Shown in pieces: positions 7,314 to 11,117 of a DNA stretch of 11,117 nt (positions are counted from its first letter, which is position 1; each line of letters starts with the position of its first letter). The stretch lies in the NCBI GenBank assembly GCA_023474015.1, contig JAMCYN010000114.1, positions 1 to 11,117 of the forward strand, read 5' to 3'. The stretch comes from Armatimonadota bacterium. GTDB lineage: Bacteria > Armatimonadota > UBA5829. Below the pieces are notes generated by a model. That model was not told where the DNA came from. It saw only the letters and a program-made list of their open reading frames with translations, and ran no database searches. A program made the position numbers and the translations under genes.

Positions 7314-7362
7314 TTCCCTATTCCCTATTCCCTGTTCCCTATTCCCTATTCCCTGTTCCCTA
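7314..7362. repeat. Seven tandem copies of a 7-bp repeat, TTCCCTR type
   Basis: Units are TTCCCTA or TTCCCTG in the order A, A, G, A, A, G, A. The array runs into the 3' end of the sirtuin gene, supplying its stop codon and last few codons (G-N-R-E). On the opposite strand the unit reads YAGGGAA, which matches GAGTTGG-type units in register at about five of seven positions, so the two arrays could be diverged relatives or could pair weakly. The 47 bp between the arrays (7267-7313) show no feature. Confidence 0.9.
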
Positions 7363-8119
7363 CCTTCTCCCATATCCTCGGCAGCGCGATTCCGGCTGGC
7401 TCGGGGACCCAGAAGTCGGCGTGAAGTGTGAGGGCGCCTTCGGCGGGGTTGATTTCGACGATCTTTGCCCCGGCTGAGCGCGCGTATTCAGTGAATCCGT
7501 AGCCGCCGGAGACCTCGCCCGAGGTCCCGACGATCAGCATCAGGTCGCACTTTGACGCGCTGCCGACGGCGAGCATCATCGGCCCCTGCGGGACGTACTC
7601 GCCGAACCAGACGATATTGGGCCTGCACAGTTCGTTGCAGCCGGGGCACTTTGGGAGGATCTCCTCGGTGAACTCGTCGGGGAAGTCGAACTCGCGAACA
7701 TCGTGAACATCGGCGCAGCGCAGGCAGCGCATTTGCCAGGCGTCGCCGTGAATCTTTACCATGCGTTTGCTGCCCGCGCGCTCGTGGAGGTCGTCCACGT
7801 TCTGCGTCGCGAGCAGAAACTCGGGGTAATGCTCCTCCATCTTCGCGAGCGCGACATGCCCCGGGTTCGGCTCCGCATCGGCGATCTGCTGCTGCCGGTG
7901 ACGATACATGTTCCACACCATCACGGGGTCGTGCATAAAACCCTCCATTGTGGCGAAGGTCATTGGGTCGTATTTCTTCCATTCGCCGTCGAGGTCGCGA
8001 AAGGTCGGCAGCCCCGATTCCTTGCTAGCTCCCGCGCCCGTGAACACGAACACGCGCCGCGCCGACGCGAATGCCTCGAGGAGTTGATTGTCTATAACTT
8101 CGTTCGCCACGTGCGCCAC
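7346..8119 (-). CDS. Class III-type sirtuin, NAD-dependent protein deacylase (257 aa)
   Basis: Sirtuins remove acyl groups from lysine using NAD. Motifs in order: FTGAGASKESGLPTF (26-40) for NAD binding, TQNVDDLH (105-112), catalytic His124 in IHGD, four zinc cysteines (132, 135, 158, 161), PNIVWFGE (167-174) and VGTSGEVSG (197-205). Tyr72 and Arg75 in WNMYRHR match the Tyr-x-x-Arg pair that in SIRT5/CobB-class enzymes binds the acyl carboxylate, so desuccinylase or demalonylase activity is plausible. Zinc residues and His are intact. The start is GTG at 8119, since no in-frame ATG occurs before residue 53; the Shine-Dalgarno is poor (GGGG 5-6 nt upstream). The C-terminus is written by the heptamer array. 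It has its own promoter and is divergent from the protease gene, so a functional tie to the downstream repair operon is only suggested by proximity. Confidence 0.92.
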   Translation of the reverse strand: MAHVANEVIDNQLLEAFASARRVFVFTGAGASKESGLPTFRDLDGEWKKYDPMTFATMEGFMHDPVMVWNMYRHRQQQIADAEPNPGHVALAKMEEHYPEFLLATQNVDDLHERAGSKRMVKIHGDAWQMRCLRCADVHDVREFDFPDEFTEEILPKCPGCNELCRPNIVWFGEYVPQGPMMLAVGSASKCDLMLIVGTSGEVSGGYGFTEYARSAGAKIVEINPAEGALTLHADFWVPEPAGIALPRIWEKVGNRE

Positions 8120-8126
8120 ATACCCC

Positions 8127-8142
8127 AGCCTGAGTGCAGGCT
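8127..8142 (-). promoter_or_regulatory. Hairpin at the predicted 5' end of the sirtuin mRNA
   Basis: AGCCTG-AGTG-CAGGCT is a perfect 6-bp stem with a 4-nt loop. The predicted transcription start (about 7 nt below the -10 box) falls at roughly 8142, so the RNA would open directly with this stem-loop, about 7 nt before the GTG start. A terminal hairpin could protect the message from 5' decay or limit ribosome access; the sequence alone cannot decide. Confidence 0.5.
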
Positions 8143-8148
8143 ACACGT

Positions 8149-8178
8149 ATTATACCCGGTGCTCGATGGTTAGCTCAA
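8149..8178 (-). promoter_or_regulatory. Promoter of the sirtuin gene
   Basis: On the minus strand a perfect -10 TATAAT (8149-8154) follows an 18-bp spacer from a -35 TTGAGC (8173-8178, four of six consensus). It is placed correctly for a leader of about 22 nt before the GTG at 8119. No equally good promoter was found for the divergent protease gene in the rest of this 112-bp intergenic region. Confidence 0.65.
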
Positions 8179-8237
8179 CAGAAAAAGAGGGAACAAGAAG
8201 GCGTGAAAAGCGTTCATACCTATAGAGGTACTTGTCG

Positions 8238-10172
8238 ATGATAGCACGCAGGCTGTTCCTATTGTTCGTAGCTACGATTGTCTTCCTGGCGTCAATCGGA
8301 AGCGTCCTGGCCGAATACCGTCAGGATGAGATCATGGTGAAATACAAGCCCGGCCGCCAATTGCATGCGCGGGCCAAGGCCGCATCGATCAACGGCAAGC
8401 TTATACAGAGCCTGGACCGGATTCGCTACGAAAGGATCAAGCTGCCGAAGGGAATGACCGTCGAACAGGCGATTGCCAAGTTCAAGAATGACCCCAACGT
8501 GGAGCGCGTCCACCCTAACCACGTTCTACGCTTCTGCCGCGAGCCTAATGATGATCTTTACGTGAACGGCATGCACGTCCTCTTTGAGATATTGGGAATC
8601 CCCATAATCGACGAATGGTACTACCAGTGGTGGCTCGAAAATGGAAACGCGGGGATAGACGCTCAGCAGGCTTGGGACATCCACACGGGTGAGGGATCGA
8701 ATATCATCATCGCGATAGTCGACTCGGGCGTGAAATCCGACCATGAGGATCTCTACGCGAAAATGGTCCCCGGAGCCAATACGATTCTTGGCGAAAACCC
8801 CGCCAACACCGATGACGATGTGGGGCACGGGACCGAAGTCGCCGGAGTCGCCGCCGCGATGACCAATAATTCGATAGGCGTCGCGGGAGTCTGCTGGGGA
8901 GCAAAGATAATGCCGGTGAAGATCATCAAGGGTGACCCACTTGACCCCTTTAATCCACCGTCCGGTACCGACGCCGACGGGGCGGCGGGCATTATATGGG
9001 CCGTAGACCACGGCGCAAAAATCATCAATATGAGTTTCGGCGATCTCCTGGCCAATCTGCCGCCCGGGGACACTGTGATTCTGGACGCGGTGAACTATGC
9101 CTGGAACATGGGCTGCGTGCTGGTAGGTGGAAGCGGCAATGAAGGAGTGAACGAGCAGTTTTATCCCGCCTGCTACCCCAACGTGATCGCGGCAGGGGCG
9201 ACGAACGAGTATGGACAGCGCGCCACGGCGATGGACTGGGGCGGAGGCGGAAGCAACTATGGGCCGTGGCTGGATGTGATGGCTCCCGGGACGAACATGA
9301 TGAGCACCTGCAACATAGACCCTGGCTACGACATCAGCTACGGATTCTACGACGCCGGGCTGAACGGAACATCATTCGCAACACCGGTCGTATCGGGTCT
9401 TGCGGCGCTGCTCTGGAGCAAGTATCCGACCTGGACCAATACTCAGGTCGTGAACCAGATCAAGCTCACCGCCAAGGACATCGGAGCGCCGGGCGTTGAT
9501 GAGGAGACCGGCCATGGGCTGGTCAGCGCTTATCGGGCGCTTTACCTGACTCCGGAGAACAGCAAGACTATCGGCCAGCTCGCAAGCATCGCCAGCAATA
9601 ACGACGTTTTCGTCGGAAACACTGTCATCACAAGCGGCAGCGCCGACCTGCCGGACCGCCTCTACATCGAGCAGGCGGACAGGTCCAGCGGGATTATGCT
9701 TCCGTTCGCAACCAAGCCATCGGGCTTTGTCGAAGGGGATAGGGTGAATGTGATGGGCACACTTATGACAATCAGCGGGGAGCGCGCCATTCAGAACGCG
9801 GCCCTCACGAAGATTGTCTCGGGCACGCCGGTGAAGCCGATTGGGATGTCCACGAAGTCGGTCGGTGGAACGCGAATCGTATATAAGTCAGGGATAACAA
9901 ACGGCATTGGAACCAACAATATCGGGCTGCTGGCAACTGTCTTCGGGCGTGTGACAGCCACCGGCTGGACCTACATGTACATAGATGACGGCGCGAACCT
10001 CCACGATGGCTCGGGCCTTACCGGCCTCAAGATAATCACGGGAAACTTCACCAAGCCATCCACGGGCCGCGTGCGCGTGACGGGCATTATCAGCGTGGAG
10101 CAGCCCGCCTCCGGCGTGTCGATACCGGTGATACGGGTCCGAAGGCAAAGTGATATAATGGGCCTACCGTGA
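8238..10172 (+). CDS. Secreted subtilisin-like serine protease with C-terminal OB-fold-like region (644 aa)
   Basis: This is an S8-family protease exported by a signal peptide (Met1-Ala25: basic MIARR, hydrophobic core, cleavage after VLA). Residues 26-100 look like an inhibitory propeptide (EIMVKYKPG, then VERVHPN). The catalytic triad is Asp162 (IVDSG), His197 (GHGTEVAG) and Ser379 (NGTSFATP), with the oxyanion Asn301 (GSGNEG). After the catalytic domain (to about 435), a 200-residue beta-rich region contains YIEQADRSSGI, EGDRVNVMGTL and SGERAIQNA, which suggests one or two OB-fold-like modules for substrate or surface binding. A short insertion separates the propeptide from the YQWW segment. 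I chose ATG 8238, with AGAGG 9 nt upstream, over TTG 8232, which is only 3 nt from it. No membrane anchor or sorting motif was seen. The TPR gene follows within 30 bp and probably shares the transcript. Confidence 0.93.
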   Translation: MIARRLFLLFVATIVFLASIGSVLAEYRQDEIMVKYKPGRQLHARAKAASINGKLIQSLDRIRYERIKLPKGMTVEQAIAKFKNDPNVERVHPNHVLRFCREPNDDLYVNGMHVLFEILGIPIIDEWYYQWWLENGNAGIDAQQAWDIHTGEGSNIIIAIVDSGVKSDHEDLYAKMVPGANTILGENPANTDDDVGHGTEVAGVAAAMTNNSIGVAGVCWGAKIMPVKIIKGDPLDPFNPPSGTDADGAAGIIWAVDHGAKIINMSFGDLLANLPPGDTVILDAVNYAWNMGCVLVGGSGNEGVNEQFYPACYPNVIAAGATNEYGQRATAMDWGGGGSNYGPWLDVMAPGTNMMSTCNIDPGYDISYGFYDAGLNGTSFATPVVSGLAALLWSKYPTWTNTQVVNQIKLTAKDIGAPGVDEETGHGLVSAYRALYLTPENSKTIGQLASIASNNDVFVGNTVITSGSADLPDRLYIEQADRSSGIMLPFATKPSGFVEGDRVNVMGTLMTISGERAIQNAALTKIVSGTPVKPIGMSTKSVGGTRIVYKSGITNGIGTNNIGLLATVFGRVTATGWTYMYIDDGANLHDGSGLTGLKIITGNFTKPSTGRVRVTGIISVEQPASGVSIPVIRVRRQSDIMGLP

Positions 10173-10188
10173 TTCGAGATCAGAAGGG

Positions 10189-10271
10189 AGATTGCAGAAT
10201 GCAGATTGCAGAATGCAGAATGAAGGGACCCCGAAACGACAGGTTATTCTGCAATCTGCATTCTGCAATCT
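10189..10271. repeat. Perfect 26-bp inverted repeat around a 31-bp spacer
   Basis: The left arm is 10189-10214 and the right arm 10246-10271; they are exact reverse complements. Each arm is itself nearly two copies of GATTGCAGAATGCA, so several alternative pairings are possible. Similar GATTGCAGAATGCA tracts are known to me as interspersed repeats in other bacterial genomes, with no firm function. The element covers the start region and part of the signal peptide of the TPR gene. Confidence 0.92.
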
Positions 10272-10885
10272 GCATTACTTTCTGTTGCCTGATCATTCTC
10301 ACCTCGCCCTGCCTCGCCCAACAGAACATCCCCCCGAAGTCCCTTGATTTGCTTCAGGAGACTTTCTCGCTCGTTCGAGACAAGCTCTGGGTGCTCAATG
10401 ACGACTTCTGGCACACCGGCCAGCATGAGCGCTGCATCGCGATGATGCGCCTTATCACACAGATCGACCCTCACGACTTCGACGCCTACGAAGACGGCGC
10501 GTGGCTGATGGAGAGCGACATGCGCGACGACGAGGCGGAGGCGTTCCTGCTTCAGGGCCTGCGAAATAATCCCGACACCTATAATATGTACTCCGCCATG
10601 GGCTACTTCTGCTATATGCACAATCGGATGGATGAATCGATAGCGTACTACGAGAAAGCCGTATTGCTCGACGCGCCGAACTTGACCTGGCACATGCTCG
10701 CCCATGCCTATGAGCAAGGCGGATATGTCAATGAGTCGCTTGACGTCTGGCGCGGGCTGGAGGTGATAGAGCCAGGAAACGTCGTCCCGCGAATGCAGAT
10801 CGACCGTATCCTAAAAGGTGAACCCCCGCCGGATATTCCGGGATTTCTATCCAGAGCGAGAGAAGAGCGGAAGTCTGGGAAGTAG
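10199..10885 (+). CDS. Exported TPR-repeat protein (228 aa)
   Basis: The specific function is unknown. From ATG 10199 the N-terminus carries a hydrophobic stretch (AICITFCCLIILTSP) ending in CLA-QQN, a plausible signal peptidase I site after residue 40. The mature part has about four helical tetratricopeptide-like repeats, with typical features such as Y-x-x-M-G-Y-F and E-S-I-A-Y-Y-E-K-A-V-L-L-D-A, so it probably mediates protein contacts outside the cytoplasm. AAGGGAG (10184-10190) lies 8 nt before this ATG. Alternatives are GTG 10169, which overlaps the protease stop as GTGA but has no Shine-Dalgarno, and ATG 10220. The residues before the hydrophobic core (MQIAECRM, FCNLHSA) are translated from the inverted repeat, so this export signal seems partly built from repeat DNA. 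It is probably co-transcribed with the protease and ends before a strong terminator. Confidence 0.82.
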   Translation: MQIAECRMKGPRNDRLFCNLHSAICITFCCLIILTSPCLAQQNIPPKSLDLLQETFSLVRDKLWVLNDDFWHTGQHERCIAMMRLITQIDPHDFDAYEDGAWLMESDMRDDEAEAFLLQGLRNNPDTYNMYSAMGYFCYMHNRMDESIAYYEKAVLLDAPNLTWHMLAHAYEQGGYVNESLDVWRGLEVIEPGNVVPRMQIDRILKGEPPPDIPGFLSRAREERKSGK

Positions 10886-10905
10886 GGGCGGCCTCATTTC
10901 CACGC

Positions 10906-10925
10906 TTAGGATGCTTTAGGATGCT
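10906..10925. repeat. Tandem 10-bp duplication
   Basis: TTAGGATGCT at 10906-10915 is repeated exactly at 10916-10925, just before a palindrome. It is probably a replication-slippage duplication; no function can be assigned. Confidence 0.7.
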
Positions 10926-10945
10926 TCGGTTGCATGCAGCCGAAG
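10924..10945. repeat. 22-bp near-perfect palindrome
   Basis: CTTCGGTTGCA (10924-10934) faces TGCAGCCGAAG (10935-10945) with a single mismatch that would be a U-G or wobble-type pair in RNA. Its last bases overlap the first bases of the terminator stem, so the two structures partly compete. Confidence 0.65.
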
Positions 10946-10973
10946 GAACAAGCAACACGGGCTTGTTCCTTTT
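10943..10973 (+). terminator. Rho-independent terminator after the protease-TPR unit
   Basis: An 11-bp perfect stem, AAGGAACAAGC (10943-10953) with GCTTGTTCCTT (10961-10971), closes a 7-nt loop and runs into TTTTAGTTT. It lies 57 bp after the TPR stop codon, in the right orientation to end that transcript, and it isolates the next gene. Confidence 0.85.
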
Positions 10974-11038
10974 AGTTTCATAGTTTCGTGTCAGGGTATA
11001 CATTTAGTGTGCAGCAATCAGTATGGAGGTGAGCCTTG

Positions 11039-11117
11039 ATGATCGAAAGGCTGCCGGCTGGAGATGAGGAAGAGCGTCGATGCGTGCATTGCGGCGCGAG
11101 GTTCACACGAGACCCCG
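11039..11117 (+). CDS. Start of a CxxC-containing protein, cut by the window edge
   Basis: An excellent Shine-Dalgarno GGAGGTGA (11025-11032) lies 6 nt before ATG 11039, and the frame stays open to the edge (26 codons). The peptide begins MIERLPAGDEEERR and then CVHCGARF, a likely half zinc-ribbon or zinc-knuckle (Cys15, Cys18). The family cannot be named from so little. It follows a terminator, so it should have its own promoter; only a weak TATACAT (10997-11003) without a clear -35 is visible. Confidence 0.7.
   Translation, partial: MIERLPAGDEEERRCVHCGARFTRDP

Noticed and set aside
7190..7362. CRISPR array
   Set aside because: The repeats are 7 bp without unique spacers and there are no cas genes; they are simple tandem heptamers.
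3946..8119. A HerA-SIR2 anti-phage defence system
   Set aside because: The SIR2 protein is a compact single-domain deacylase with complete zinc and catalytic residues and its own promoter, and HerA is paired with NurA, Mre11 and Rad50. A housekeeping repair role fits better, although a defence role cannot be excluded.
8148..8226. Plus-strand promoter for the protease gene (TATTAT at 8148 or TATAGA at 8221)
   Set aside because: Neither has an acceptable -35 at 16-18 bp, and the second would place the transcription start at about the start codon.

Overview
This window looks like a piece of a moderately GC-rich bacterial chromosome. The signs of a bacterium are near-consensus sigma70-type promoters, Shine-Dalgarno sequences of the GGAGG type, a clear rho-independent terminator and signal peptides. 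This matters because the main operon has an archaeal-style gene set. Short heptamer arrays and palindromic interspersed repeats, together with a secreted subtilase whose C-terminal half carries a 'YIEQADRSSGI' motif, would fit an environmental lineage such as Armatimonadota or a relative. That placement is inference from memory, not something the sequence proves.

Layout. Positions 1-140 hold no convincing gene but contain a 19-bp direct repeat that may be the eroded end of a mobile element. A consensus promoter (142-171) points at a tiny, very basic ORF (194-301). From 7124 down to 323, on the minus strand, lies a compact operon in the order nurA - herA - mre11 - rad50. These are a NurA-type nuclease, a HerA-type hexameric translocase, a Mre11/SbcD nuclease and a Rad50/SbcC zinc-hook ATPase. 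Its likely promoter is at 7158-7187. herA/mre11 are separated by 3 bp and mre11/rad50 overlap by ATGA; the 157-bp nurA-herA gap carries three related hairpins. Upstream, separated by two 7-bp tandem-repeat arrays (7190-7266 and 7314-7362), is a class III-type sirtuin (7346-8119, minus) with its own promoter and a hairpin at the expected 5' end of its mRNA.

Divergently on the plus strand are a secreted subtilisin-like protease (8238-10172) and, immediately after it, an exported TPR protein (10199-10885). The start region of the TPR gene is overlapped by a perfect 26-bp inverted repeat. A strong terminator follows (10943-10973). A new ORF with an excellent Shine-Dalgarno and a CxxC motif begins at 11039 and runs off the window.

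How the genes work together. By analogy with archaea, Mre11-Rad50 recognises and opens DNA ends while HerA-NurA translocates and degrades DNA to create 3' tails for recombination. The four genes therefore form a full DNA-end resection cassette. The sirtuin is adjacent and co-directional but looks separately transcribed. The protease and TPR protein are an unrelated extracytoplasmic pair. The least ordinary features are the complete archaeal-type resection operon with an atypical HerA P-loop, the covarying hairpins inside that operon, and repeat-derived sequence running into coding ends.
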